Below, in pieces: positions 24,637 through 33,503 of a DNA stretch of 52,223 nucleotides (position 1 is its first letter; every line of letters begins with the position of its first letter). The DNA comes from a marine gamma proteobacterium HTCC2148 (GTDB taxonomy: Bacteria; Pseudomonadota; Gammaproteobacteria; Pseudomonadales; Halieaceae), in contig DS999222.1 in assembly GCA_000156295.1 (NCBI GenBank), positions 532,012 through 584,234 on the forward strand. Direction: 5' to 3'. A program made the translations under genes and the position numbers. The notes under the pieces were generated by a model, which saw only the letters and a program-made list of their open reading frames with translations, searched no databases and had not been told where the DNA came from.

Positions 24637-25419
24637 TTATACCAGTCCAAGCATCTCAACGATGCCATGACTATGCCCAGCGGTGTAGCCACCGTCGACT
24701 ACCAGTGAATGGCCGGTGACATAGGATGAGTCTTCCGACGCCAAAAACAGAGCTGCACTCGCAATTTCTCCCGGGCGACCGAAACGCCCCAGCTTCACCT
24801 GTTTACCAATGTCGGCTCTGAATTCAGGCATTGCGTCCATCACACTCTCAAGCATTGGTGTCTCAATAAAGCCCGGACATATGGCATTGCAGCGTATACC
24901 CAGGCGTCCATAGTCAATAGCGACGTTCTTGCTCAGCAAAACAACACCACCCTTGGATGCGTTATAGGCACTGCCGCCTTCGGTGCCATTAATGCCTTCT
25001 ACGCTGGCGATGGTGATGATGCTGCCGGACCGCTGGGCCATCATTTGATCAATGACCGCCTTTATCGACAGGAAGGTCCCTTTAAGGTTGATATCGACAA
25101 CCCTGTCCCAGGCGTCTTCATCAAGCAAATTAATAGGGCCACCGGCGCCGACACCGGCGGCAGTGAGTAGGATGTCAATGCGACCGAATCGGGTTATCAA
25201 GTCGTCAGCTATGGCTTTTTGCGCAGCACCGTCAGTGACATCGAGTTTGTACAAGGCATTCTCGGGATCGCCGCCTACCAGAGAGCACCAGTCCTCGCGA
25301 TCTTGTATATCTGTGCCTATCACCACTGCACCCTCAGAGGCATAACGTTGCGCACAGGCGAGGCCGATACCGGAGGCTGCGCCGGTAATCAACGCCACTT
25401 TGTTCTGTAGTCTTGCCAT
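24637..25419 (-). CDS. SDR family oxidoreductase (classical, NAD-type)
   Basis: A 260-residue classical SDR. The cofactor motif is TGAASGIG (12-19). An acidic residue after strand 2 (GTDIQD, around D37) favours NAD over NADP. LTAAGVG stands where NNAG is usual. The catalytic Ser is S139, with Y152 and K156 in SAYNASKGG. The C-terminus reads SSYVTGHSLVVDGGYTAG. This complete triad predicts a working alcohol/ketone dehydrogenase. It is transcribed toward the P450 gene and divergently from the photolyase operon, with 294 bases between. The substrate is unknown. Confidence 0.93.
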   Translation of the reverse strand: MARLQNKVALITGAASGIGLACAQRYASEGAVVIGTDIQDREDWCSLVGGDPENALYKLDVTDGAAQKAIADDLITRFGRIDILLTAAGVGAGGPINLLDEDAWDRVVDINLKGTFLSIKAVIDQMMAQRSGSIITIASVEGINGTEGGSAYNASKGGVVLLSKNVAIDYGRLGIRCNAICPGFIETPMLESVMDAMPEFRADIGKQVKLGRFGRPGEIASAALFLASEDSSYVTGHSLVVDGGYTAGHSHGIVEMLGLV

Positions 25420-25713
25420 GCTAGATCCTCACTTCACTAAGTCATCATTGAGTTTGACAGTTTGCATTCAATGGCACATCTGGATAATTCCTCGAGAGCC
25501 TATTTCAGCATTATCTTCGGAGATACTGAAGTTCCGTCTTTGATCCATCGTAGTGCCTTTGGGGGGTGTGAACAATATTGTTGGTCTTTGGCAGCTAAAG
25601 CACAAGGTCCTGAACCCGTACTTTCTCGGCAGAAGGATAATCGGAAGCCGCTCTGGCTGCGTATATAAATGCATAAGTAACATATTAACGATGACATCGA
25701 CGACGCCTATCGA

Positions 25714-27020
25714 GTGCCTAAAGTGACAGAGATATATTGGTTCCGCAGCGATCTTCGGATCAACGACAACCCTGCACTGCAATTGCATTGTGGCGTTGAC
25801 AGGCTGCTTTGTGTGTTCTTCTGGCCACGCGACATCCCCTGGTGCAATCTCAAGGGGTTAGGCAGGCAGCGTGAACGGTTTCTTATCGAGAGTCTGGAGG
25901 CGCTGCGCGCCCAGCTGGCAGAGCTCGGTCAGAAGTTGCTGGTCTTCCGGGAGACTCCGGCACAAGTCCTTCCGAGCCTGGTGGATGAGTATAAGGTCAC
26001 ACGTATCGGGGTTGCTCGCAGCCCGGGCAGCTATGAGCGCCTTGATGAGAAGGCCGTTGCAGCCCGCGTGTCGGTGCCATTAGTGGTGCATGAAGGTAAT
26101 ACCTTGTTCAGTGAGAAGGCATTGCAGTCAACGAAGCTCTCACTCAAGCAGTTTACCCCGTTCAGACGCAGTGTGGAGCCTTTGCAGGCCTCTAATCCCG
26201 CGGGGGTGGCGGTAATGCCTCCCGCCCCACCCCGTGGGGTGATGCCCTGCCATTGCCCGCTGCCCGGGTTCGACCAGATCCGTCGTTTGGGGCCAGAGGA
26301 GGTGCCAAAACTGGTGAAGCAAGGTTAAAGGTGTGGATGCATCGCGAGGGCGCGGTAACCTCGTACAAGGAAACTCGCAACCAACTCGATGGATTATTTT
26401 ACTCCAGTTTTTTATCTCCATGGCTGGCCAACGGAAGCCTTGCGGTTAGCAAGTTGGCCTGGGAGCTGGATCAGTTTGAAAAGTTGCACGGGGCAAATGA
26501 CTCGACACGGCACTTTTATAGCGAGCTTCTTTGGCGCGAATTTTTTTATCGGCGTGAAGTTGAGGACAGTAGCTCTTTATTTCGCGCAAAAGGAACAGCA
26601 CGAGAACGCAAGCTGGTGACGTTTGATCCGCGTGGATTTGCCCGCTGGTGCGCTGGGGCGACTGACTATCCTCTTGTTAATGCGCTTATGCATCAACTGG
26701 TAGAAAGTGGCTGGATGAGTAATCGCGGGCGACAGATTGCCGCCAGCTGCTTGGTGAATGAAATGAACGTCGATTGGCGGTTTGGTGCTGCGTTTTTCGA
26801 ACAACACCTACTGGACTATGATGCCGCCAGTAACTACGGCAATTGGCAATATATTGCGGGTGTCGGTGCCGACCCTAGAGGCGGTCGCCACTTTGATCTT
26901 GTTAAGCAAACCCGTCAGTTCGATCCTGAGGGAGAGTTCACCCAACGCTGGGAAGGGTACTGTCCTAAACAACCCGAGCATATTGTTGACGCCGCAGATT
27001 GGCCATTGGAGTCCTCGTGA
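25714..27020 (+). pseudogene. DASH-type cryptochrome/photolyase, split by a frameshift
   Basis: Two frames together make one DASH cryptochrome. The first (25714-26328, 204 codons) is the antenna-binding photolyase domain (IYWFRSDLRINDNPAL). The second, in the -1 frame, resumes with GGAKTGEARLKVWMH at 26298 and runs to 27020 through the FAD domain (EMNVDWRFGAAFFEQHLLDYD, then SNYGNWQYIAGVGADPRGG). The break lies near 26293-26303 in a GAGGAGGTGCC context and fits loss of one base. A single 435-residue protein would result if restored. The start GTG 25714 has a poor ribosome site. DASH proteins repair cyclobutane dimers, mainly in single-stranded DNA. It could be a true mutation, a sequencing error, or much less likely programmed frameshifting. 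Confidence 0.85.
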
Positions 27021-28570
27021 TAGCACCTGAAGTTAAGCAGCAAACGCTCATTTTGGTACTGGGTGATCAACTGTCGCATGGCAGGGGTGCGTTGAAAAAC
27101 GCATCACCCGATACTGCGTGTATTGTCATGGCAGAGGTGAAGGAGGAGGCGACCTATGTTCGTCATAACAAACATAAAATTGCTTTCATATTTTCCGCCA
27201 TGCGCCATTTTCGCGATGAGTTGCGCGCGCAGGGGTTTCAGGTTTACTACTACCCCTTTGAAGAGGGTTTAAACTCGCTGCAGGGTGCGGTAGAGCTGGC
27301 GCTGAAGGCTAGTGGCTGTAGCTCGGTCAGGTGCTGCGAGCCCGGCGATTATCGCCTGTTCAAATCCATGTCGGAATGGGTGTTCTCTGTTCCATTTGAG
27401 CGAGTTGAAGACGATCGCTTTCTCTCTACCCCTGCAGAATTCGCAGCCTGGGCCGACGGGCGCAAGCAACTGCGCATGGAATACTTTTATCGAATTATGC
27501 GCAAGAAGTACGGGCTGCTGCTGGAACTTGACGGCACCGCTGCCGGTGGCAAGTGGAACTTCGATGCGGAGAATCGCAAAGGTTGGCGATCACAAAAACC
27601 CATACCCGATCGCCCCAGTTTGGAATTGGATGAAATTACCACTGACGTCATCGAATTGGTGCAGCGAGAATTTGCGGAACACCCCGGTGATCTGTCTCAA
27701 TTTTATTTGTCGGTCAGCGCCGAGGGCGCCGAGGCGCAACTGAGCTGGTTTATCGATCACTGCCTTGCAGATTTTGGCACTTATCAAGATGCGCTGGCAG
27801 AAGAGTCACCCTGGTTGTTTCATGGCCTGGTCTCCGCCTATTTGAATACCGGTTTGTTAGACCCGCTTGATGTTTGTAACCGCGTCGAGGCGGCATGGCG
27901 AGACGGGCGGGTACCACTTGCCGCGGCCGAGGGATTTATTCGACAGGTTCTCGGTTGGCGTGAGTATGTTCGGGGTATGTACTGGTATTACATGCCGGAC
28001 TACGCCGAGCTCAATGTGCTGGGAGCAAAGCGAGCGCTCCCGGACTGGTTCTGGACGGCCGAAACTGACATGCGATGTATGCATAAAGCGCTTGCCCAGA
28101 CGCTGGAGCTTGGTTATGGCCATCATATTCAACGATTGATGGTGATTGGCAATTTTGCGCTACTGGCGGGCCTCGATGTGGAGCAGGTCTGCGCCTGGTT
28201 TCTTGCGGTTTATATCGATGCCTTTGAATGGGTTGAGTTACCCAATACCTTGGGGATGGCCCTTCATGGAGACGGCGGTCTGATGGCGAGCAAGCCGTAT
28301 GCCGCCTCGGGTAAGTACATTCAACGTCAGGGCGATCACTGCCGGGATTGTGTTTACGACCCCAAGAAAGTCACCGGTGAGGGCGCTTGTCCTTATAACA
28401 GCTTGTATTGGCGCTTTATTGATAAGCATCAGGCAAGACTTAAATCTAATCCACGGATGGCGCTAATCATGCGCAACTGGGAAACTCGCGAAGCCGACAC
28501 CAAGGCGACCATAGTGTCGTGGGGCGATGACACTTTGCAGCGACTGGCACCTGATCAGGCTGAGGGCTGA
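27017..28570 (+). CDS. FeS-type bacterial cryptochrome/(6-4) photolyase (PhrB-like)
   Basis: A 517-residue member of the photolyase-related FeS-BCP/CryPro group. The N-terminus (LILVLGDQLSHG) has the short Rossmann start of this group, and the C-terminal domain holds cysteines C354, C442, C445 and C458. As recalled, the spacing matches the four [4Fe-4S] ligands of Agrobacterium PhrB. YIDAFEWVELPNTLGMALHGDGG and SKPYAASGKYI are FAD-domain signatures. The expected function is light-driven repair of (6-4) photoproducts. The GTG start at 27017 overlaps the stop of the DASH gene (GTGA), implying translational coupling; a TTG 18 bases upstream is less likely. The SDR gene follows after 2 bases. Confidence 0.93.
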   Translation: MIAPEVKQQTLILVLGDQLSHGRGALKNASPDTACIVMAEVKEEATYVRHNKHKIAFIFSAMRHFRDELRAQGFQVYYYPFEEGLNSLQGAVELALKASGCSSVRCCEPGDYRLFKSMSEWVFSVPFERVEDDRFLSTPAEFAAWADGRKQLRMEYFYRIMRKKYGLLLELDGTAAGGKWNFDAENRKGWRSQKPIPDRPSLELDEITTDVIELVQREFAEHPGDLSQFYLSVSAEGAEAQLSWFIDHCLADFGTYQDALAEESPWLFHGLVSAYLNTGLLDPLDVCNRVEAAWRDGRVPLAAAEGFIRQVLGWREYVRGMYWYYMPDYAELNVLGAKRALPDWFWTAETDMRCMHKALAQTLELGYGHHIQRLMVIGNFALLAGLDVEQVCAWFLAVYIDAFEWVELPNTLGMALHGDGGLMASKPYAASGKYIQRQGDHCRDCVYDPKKVTGEGACPYNSLYWRFIDKHQARLKSNPRMALIMRNWETREADTKATIVSWGDDTLQRLAPDQAEG

Positions 28571-28572
28571 GC

Positions 28573-29313
28573 ATGCACTGTTTTGACCTTCCTGAATTTA
28601 ATGTTGTGATTGCCGGTGGGGGCAGCATCGGCCGCGCACTGCTTGAGGAAGTGCAGCTGATTCCAGGTTTTAATCAGGCTATCGTGTTGGAGAGAAATCC
28701 GGATCCATCGGGGAATGCATCCTCAGTGCTGCATTTGAAGATGGATGCAAAAGATCCTGATTCTATTAAAGATGCTGCAGCACAGGCGGCCCGACACGTA
28801 AATCGGGTACATCTGTTGATTAATACGGTGGGGGTTTTGCACGACGGTAAACTACGTCCGGAAAAAAGCCTGAAAGCCATCAGCCAGGACAGTCTTTTGA
28901 ATTCGTTTGCCATCAATGCCGCGTTTTTACCCTTACTGGCACAGGCATTTAGCGCCATGATGCGTCATGACGACCCTGCGATCCTTGCTTCATTATCTGC
29001 GCGGGTCGGCAGTATTGAGGACAATCACTCGGGGGGTTGGTATTCCTATCGAGCGGCTAAAGCCGCCCAGAACATGCTGTTAAGAACGTTGGCACGGGAG
29101 TGGCGTCTTAGCCATCCCAAGGCCACGGTACTGGCGCTTCATCCCGGGACTGTGGAATCAAGACTGTCGGAGCCATTCATTTCGGCCAATTATCGCAAGC
29201 GTGTCCTCACTCCCGGTGAATGCGCGACGTCTTTGATAAAAGTGATGGCGTCACTCAATGTCAGCGACTCGGGCTCATTTCATGACTGGAAAGGGGAGGT
29301 AATCCCTTGGTGA
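28573..29313 (+). CDS. SDR family protein in the photolyase operon
   Basis: A 246-residue SDR with cofactor site AGGGSIGRAL (14-23), a variant of the TGxxxGxG motif, and the catalytic pair Y159-x3-K163 in GWYSYRAAKAAQNML. The preceding SLSARVGSI supplies the Ser. The pattern is that of the short CsgA/C-factor-like SDR group. LHPGTVESRLSEPF follows, with no VDGG end. It begins 2 bases after the FeS photolyase stop, so it is certainly co-transcribed. SDRs of this kind are often seen beside photolyase genes in marine gammaproteobacteria, but what they reduce is unknown; a link to pigment or cofactor metabolism is only a guess. Confidence 0.88.
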   Translation: MHCFDLPEFNVVIAGGGSIGRALLEEVQLIPGFNQAIVLERNPDPSGNASSVLHLKMDAKDPDSIKDAAAQAARHVNRVHLLINTVGVLHDGKLRPEKSLKAISQDSLLNSFAINAAFLPLLAQAFSAMMRHDDPAILASLSARVGSIEDNHSGGWYSYRAAKAAQNMLLRTLAREWRLSHPKATVLALHPGTVESRLSEPFISANYRKRVLTPGECATSLIKVMASLNVSDSGSFHDWKGEVIPW

Positions 29314-29371
29314 CGAAGCAGGACAGGTCAGGGCTCAGCTTACCGATAAGCGCATTTTGGGGAGGTATCCA

Positions 29372-29617
29372 ATGGCTGTAAATCATAAACGGATCAAGGA
29401 GCTGTTGGGTGAGCGAGAGGCGTCTGCTGACAACAGCCTCAGAAACAAGGCAATGAGCAGGGCAATGGGCGCAGGCACCCCGCGCACACTTACCCCGCAC
29501 GAGTGGGAACAGTGGTATGCTCAGCATGGCATTCCCGAGAGCCACATTGGTGGCGAGAATGAGAGTAAACGCAGATGGTGGCAGTTTTGGCGACCGCGAG
29601 TGGAACAGGGTAGTTAA
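29372..29617 (+). CDS. Small conserved-looking hypothetical, Trp-rich C-terminus
   Basis: An 81-residue basic protein starting MAVNHKRIKELLGERE and ending in a tryptophan-rich KRRWWQFWRP segment. The middle contains TPRTLTPHEWEQWYAQHGIP. The start is fixed by a strong GGGGAGG 6-12 bases before ATG 29372. No signal peptide, Cys motif or known domain is seen. It follows the SDR by 58 bases and ends the photolyase operon, so it is probably expressed with it. The helical, charged N-terminus and aromatic end could bind DNA, membrane or a partner protein; none of this can be shown from the sequence. It is clearly translated-looking but functionally unknown. Confidence 0.75.
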   Translation: MAVNHKRIKELLGEREASADNSLRNKAMSRAMGAGTPRTLTPHEWEQWYAQHGIPESHIGGENESKRRWWQFWRPRVEQGS

Positions 29618-29671
29618 GTTCAAACATCGCCTGCGAAGTCAGTAACAACAACAAGGCAAACAGGTGTATTG

Positions 29672-30745
29672 ATGATTAAGCAGTTGGCTGCAGTGCTGTG
29701 TGTGTTAAGCACAACGGCATGTATTGATGACGAGATGAAAATTAGCGGTTGTGAGCCCATTGGAGCGATCCATCCGGTTTGCGACATGCAGTCCCCAGAA
29801 GATATCGCCGCTCTTAATGACGGCCATCATCTACTCCTCGCTCATTTTGGTGGCATGCATAACGGTACCGGTAGCCTGGCCCTGTTCGATACCAGGAATG
29901 AGGGTATAACGCCTCTGTTCCCGCCTGCCTCGGGCGTGGTTGATATCGATGGCGCTGATTGGGGAGAGCCAGATTGCGGACCACCACCACTCGATACATT
30001 CAGCCCTCACGGGACTCATCTTCATCAATTAGCCGATGGTCGTTGGCGTTACCTGGTAGTGAACCACGGCGGTCGTGAGTCAGTGGAGTTGTTTGAGTTG
30101 TTGGGCGACGGAAACAATAGTGAGCTTGCCTGGCGAGGGTGTGTTCCCGCCGGTCCAGAAACCTTTATGAACGATGTTGTCGGTATGTCAAATGGCGACC
30201 TGATTTATACGCGAATGTTTCATAATTCCAATCAATTAGAAAAGCTGCTCAGCGCGCTCGGTAAGAATACCGGCGATGTATGGCGATGGAATCGGCGCAG
30301 TGGCCTTCGACTTCTGCCAGGCACTGATGCCAACCAACCCAATGGGATTGAGATTGCTGCTGATGAGCGCCATGTGTTCGTTAACATGTATTTCACGGGC
30401 GAGCTGTGGAAGGTGGATGTAGAGACGGGTGAAGTTGTTGCAAGGGCGCCTGTGGCTAGTGGGGATAACAGTGCCTGGGGGTCTGACGGACGCCTTTGGG
30501 TGACTACGCACGACGATAGTATCCCTAATTTGCTGTCCTGCTTTATGACGCAGACGGAACCCTGCGGAGCAGGCTTTGACATTATTGCTGTGGACCCAAA
30601 AACGCTGGCTTTCGAATCGGTGTTCTCGCACAGGGGAGCGCCCATGGGTGCTGCGACGGTTGCTGTACCTCAGGCAGGGCGGGTTTACATGGGGTCTTTT
30701 GTTGGCGATCGACTGATTTCCGTACCTGATTTCGGCTCAAATTAG
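29672..30745 (+). CDS. Lipoprotein, predicted beta-propeller (SMP-30-like)
   Basis: A 357-residue protein with a lipoprotein signal (lipobox LSTTAC, Cys around 17). It should be lipidated and anchored to the inner leaflet of the outer membrane or to the inner membrane. The body has repeated propeller-like strands, such as GSLALFDTRN, DVWRWNRRSGLRLLPG, PNGIEIAADERHVFVNMYFTG, ELWKVDVETGEVV and PMGAATVAVPQAGRVYMGSF. The PNGIEI-ADERHVFVN segment resembles SMP-30/gluconolactonase and strictosidine-synthase-like propellers. A lactonase function is possible but the metal ligands were not traced. The ATG at 29672 has AGGTG upstream and is preferred to the adjoining TTG. Transcription is co-directional with the solute-binding protein 77 bases downstream. 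Confidence 0.75.
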   Translation: MIKQLAAVLCVLSTTACIDDEMKISGCEPIGAIHPVCDMQSPEDIAALNDGHHLLLAHFGGMHNGTGSLALFDTRNEGITPLFPPASGVVDIDGADWGEPDCGPPPLDTFSPHGTHLHQLADGRWRYLVVNHGGRESVELFELLGDGNNSELAWRGCVPAGPETFMNDVVGMSNGDLIYTRMFHNSNQLEKLLSALGKNTGDVWRWNRRSGLRLLPGTDANQPNGIEIAADERHVFVNMYFTGELWKVDVETGEVVARAPVASGDNSAWGSDGRLWVTTHDDSIPNLLSCFMTQTEPCGAGFDIIAVDPKTLAFESVFSHRGAPMGAATVAVPQAGRVYMGSFVGDRLISVPDFGSN

Positions 30746-30822
30746 ATAGTCATGGATATTAAGTGTGAGGCAGTTTATCCTGCGCTCGCAATGATGTTTT
30801 CTGGTTTTTAAGAGGTGAATTA

Positions 30823-31581
30823 ATGTTGAGATCTGCACTAATTTTTGTAGTATCCGGCCTGCTGTTGGTGACTGTAGCGGCGCAAGCCCAGCAGCCGCTG
30901 AAACTCATGGCTAACACCTCACCTCCCTATGCCGACCAGAAGCTGCCAGATCGCGGCCTAGCACTGGAAATAGTTGAGCATGTATTTGCCCAGACTACCG
31001 TCTCTCCTGAAATTTCGATAGAGAACTGGTCACGAGCGGTTGAAGGAGCAAAGTTGGGGGTTTATAACGGATTGGCGGCCGCCTGGTATTCAGATGAAAG
31101 AGCCACGGATTTGCTGTTCAGTGAGCCCTACCTCAGCAGCAAGCTCATCATTTTAAAGCGTCGCGGTGAGCCGCGTCGTTTTACCCAGCTCAGCCAGCTG
31201 TCTGGCGCTAGGCTGGGAGTGCGAGTTGACTATGCCTATGGCGTCGATCTAGCCGCGGTACCTCGCCTGACTCTGGTGCAAGAGAATCACCTCATTCAGA
31301 ACTTACTCAATCTGCAAAATGGCAGGGTCGACTTTGTCATTGGCGATCGACGTACAATCATCCACCAATTGAACGAGTACATGGGAGACAAGCTAAACCA
31401 GTTCTCCGTGACAGGCATTCAACTTGAACCTGTCGCTCGTCATGTGGCGATTAGCCGAAGCCTGTCTGGGCACGAAAAAGTCATGCTGGACTTCAATAAA
31501 GCCCTGGCCGCGGCTCGCGAAGACGGCAGCCATGACGCGATCGTGACGAAGTGGGACAACCGCTACAGAAACGTCGAGTAG
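30823..31581 (+). CDS. Periplasmic solute-binding protein, family 3-like
   Basis: A 252-residue exported protein. The signal peptide (LIFVVSGLLLVTVAAQAQ) is cut near residue 22. It is followed by a bacterial extracellular solute-binding family 3 fold: LKLMANTSPPYADQ, GLALEIVEHVF, NWSRAVEGAKLGVYNGLAAAWYSDERA, FSEPYLSSKLIILKRR, and LSGARLGVRVDYAYG. In ABC importers such proteins bind amino acids, but no permease or ATPase gene is nearby. Orphan members of this type in marine gammaproteobacteria may serve as sensors or have other roles. The 3' end faces nei with only 13 bases between. Family confident, ligand unknown. Confidence 0.85.
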   Translation: MLRSALIFVVSGLLLVTVAAQAQQPLKLMANTSPPYADQKLPDRGLALEIVEHVFAQTTVSPEISIENWSRAVEGAKLGVYNGLAAAWYSDERATDLLFSEPYLSSKLIILKRRGEPRRFTQLSQLSGARLGVRVDYAYGVDLAAVPRLTLVQENHLIQNLLNLQNGRVDFVIGDRRTIIHQLNEYMGDKLNQFSVTGIQLEPVARHVAISRSLSGHEKVMLDFNKALAAAREDGSHDAIVTKWDNRYRNVE

Positions 31582-31594
31582 TGTATAGCCACGC

Positions 31595-32416
31595 TTACGC
31601 TGGCTGGCACTGCGGACAGTGGTACAAGCGCCTTGAGTTAATTTCGCTGTACTTGATCGGCGTGCTGCAGGAGTAACAGGGCAGGTCATCGCGTCCGAAT
31701 ACATAGAAGCGACGGCTGCCTCTGGCCACGCCGCGTTTTTCCAAGGTTTTGGATAAACGAGGGGTGATCGTGATGCCCCGGGTATCATAACTTCGGCGAC
31801 TAATTTCCAGCGTGCTGCGCGCTAGCTTTCCCAGCTGCGCGCGAGTCAATTCACAAGGCTTCTGTTTCGGATGCAAACCGGCGTGGTGAGTAACCTCAGA
31901 TCGTAGGTAGTTACCATTGCCTGCAAGAAAGCTTTGGTCCAGGTATAGCGCTGCTAGTTCACGTCGCTCAAACCGGGGGTCTTGCAGTCTTGCAGCGATC
32001 TCTCGCCATTCGAGTGCGGGATTCATAATGTCGGGGCCAAGCTTGCGAAGAAAAGGGTGCTCCGCCAGTTCCTCAGTCGGCCAAACGCTGATGTCAGAAG
32101 CACTGTACAGCACCGCAGAGTGTGTCTCTGTTTGCAGTAAGATGCGCATCGAACGGTTGCTCTTGGGAAGCTTGTGGCCGGAGCAGACTTTCCACACCCC
32201 ATACAACTGATTATGGGAATAAATGCTGTAACCGTGATCGAAGTGGGTAAGCAAGGCCTTGCCACGAGTTTCGACGTCGATGACCCGGTGCCCCTTTAAT
32301 TGCTTGCTAAAATGACGCAACCGCGGAAGGCCAAACCGTATGGTTTCAACCGTATTTCCAACCAGCACATTGGCAATGGTGTCTGCGGCTATTCTTATTT
32401 CTGGGCCTTCAGGCAT
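31595..32416 (-). CDS. nei: Endonuclease VIII (DNA glycosylase/AP lyase) Nei
   Basis: A 273-residue Fpg/Nei-family DNA glycosylase. It starts MPEGPEI, where Pro2 is the Schiff-base nucleophile after Met removal and Glu3 the catalytic acid. The helix-two-turn-helix follows, with LDQSFLAGNGNYLRSEV (the NYLR segment typical of Nei/Fpg). A C-terminal zinc finger has four Cys (PCYSC, then HCPQC). The wording around IRIAADTIA and the pyrimidine-type core fits endonuclease VIII rather than Fpg. It removes oxidised pyrimidines from DNA. It converges on the solute-binding protein gene and precedes the epimerase gene on the minus strand by 52 bases. Together with the photolyases 4-6 kb away it adds to the repair theme. 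Confidence 0.93.
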   Translation of the reverse strand: MPEGPEIRIAADTIANVLVGNTVETIRFGLPRLRHFSKQLKGHRVIDVETRGKALLTHFDHGYSIYSHNQLYGVWKVCSGHKLPKSNRSMRILLQTETHSAVLYSASDISVWPTEELAEHPFLRKLGPDIMNPALEWREIAARLQDPRFERRELAALYLDQSFLAGNGNYLRSEVTHHAGLHPKQKPCELTRAQLGKLARSTLEISRRSYDTRGITITPRLSKTLEKRGVARGSRRFYVFGRDDLPCYSCSTPIKYSEINSRRLYHCPQCQPA

Positions 32417-32468
32417 GGCTCAACTCCGATTCATCTATAGGTAAGACGTTTGCGAGATTTTTTTGTCG

Positions 32469-33461
32469 CTAACGCCTTATGTCTTCTACCGCTTCTTCAA
32501 GTGCATGCTTTAACGGGGTGTATTGCATCTGCAATTCAGCCTTCGCGTAATTAGGGTCAAAAAGAAGCGAACCTGCAGCAGTCGTCTTAATCACGTCAAG
32601 CGGTATAGCAGGTCTGCGTCCTGTGGCCTTTGCCACATATTCCAGCGCGCTTGCGATGGGAAGTAGCCAGGACTCGGGAATGTTGCGAGTAGGGATGGGT
32701 ACGTTGGCGATGTCGCCAATCAGGTTGAAATATTCCCTAGTGGTTGCTCTCTGGTCGCCGATGAGATACTTCTCGCCCTGGTTTCGCTGCTTTAACAGTG
32801 CGCGGGCAATGGCTTCCGCTGCGTCTTTGACGTAAACATAGGTGTATGTGGTTTCTGCTCCCACCAAAGCCGGTAAGCGCTTCTCCACTGCACGGGCAAC
32901 CTCCATGGTTTGCTTGTCATCACCGGCGCCAATCACAGCGGCCAGGTAAACGATGCTAAGAGGAAGTTGCTGGCTTTCACACAGCTTTATTCCCGCCGCG
33001 TCTCCCAGGTGTTTTGAACGGCCATACTCGTTGGGGTGCTGGCCGGCAGGAGACGATTCCGTAAAAGGAAGCGTATCGGGAACACCATAAGCGAGAGGCG
33101 TGCTGACTTGAACGACTTTCTTAACCCCTGCCTTGAGACATGCCTGAAATACGTTCTCTGCGCCTTGCGTATTGACCTTGTAGAAGTGACTGCGATCACG
33201 TGCCCAGAACTCCCTGTAGCCGGCAAGGTTAATGACGCCCCACGCGCCTTCCATAGCAGCATCCAGTGTTTGCGGCTTGGTGATGTCGCCAATACAGAAA
33301 CTGATATTCGGGCCCAGAGATGCCAGGGTAGAGCGGTTACTGCTTGGGCGGACCAGACAGCGTATGGACACGTTGGGTTCTTCGAGGAGTCGCCTGACTA
33401 GTGCTCGACCCACGAACCCGGTGGCACCGGTGACGGTGATAAGTTTTGTCTGACGACTCAT
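32469..33461 (-). CDS. NAD-dependent epimerase/dehydratase (3beta-HSD-like)
   Basis: A 330-residue extended SDR. It starts with VTGATGFVGRALVRRL (TGxxGxxG, residues 11-17). DLRCLVRPSSNRSTL-like strand 2 and GVINLAGYREFW follow, then the catalytic Ser in VSTPLAYG and the Tyr-Lys pair in EYGRSKHLGD. VYVKDAAEAIARALL and GEKYLIGD are typical of the 3-beta-hydroxysteroid dehydrogenase/DFR-like group. It should be a cytosolic NAD(P)-dependent oxidoreductase or epimerase; sugar, sterol or flavonoid-like substrates cannot be separated here. It lies between nei and a DUF6482 gene on the same strand with spacers of 52 and 42 bases. Confidence 0.9.
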   Translation of the reverse strand: MSRQTKLITVTGATGFVGRALVRRLLEEPNVSIRCLVRPSSNRSTLASLGPNISFCIGDITKPQTLDAAMEGAWGVINLAGYREFWARDRSHFYKVNTQGAENVFQACLKAGVKKVVQVSTPLAYGVPDTLPFTESSPAGQHPNEYGRSKHLGDAAGIKLCESQQLPLSIVYLAAVIGAGDDKQTMEVARAVEKRLPALVGAETTYTYVYVKDAAEAIARALLKQRNQGEKYLIGDQRATTREYFNLIGDIANVPIPTRNIPESWLLPIASALEYVAKATGRRPAIPLDVIKTTAAGSLLFDPNYAKAELQMQYTPLKHALEEAVEDIRR

Positions 33462-33503
33462 CGCGCTAATAATTCCTTTTTTGCTGGCTCATCGAGGCCC
33501 CAG

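Noticed and set aside
26253-26340. Independent start for the second photolyase frame at 26253
   Set aside because: The residues from there to about 26297 are an off-frame reading of the first part; homology begins only at about GGAKTGE, so it is the tail of a broken gene, not a separate one.
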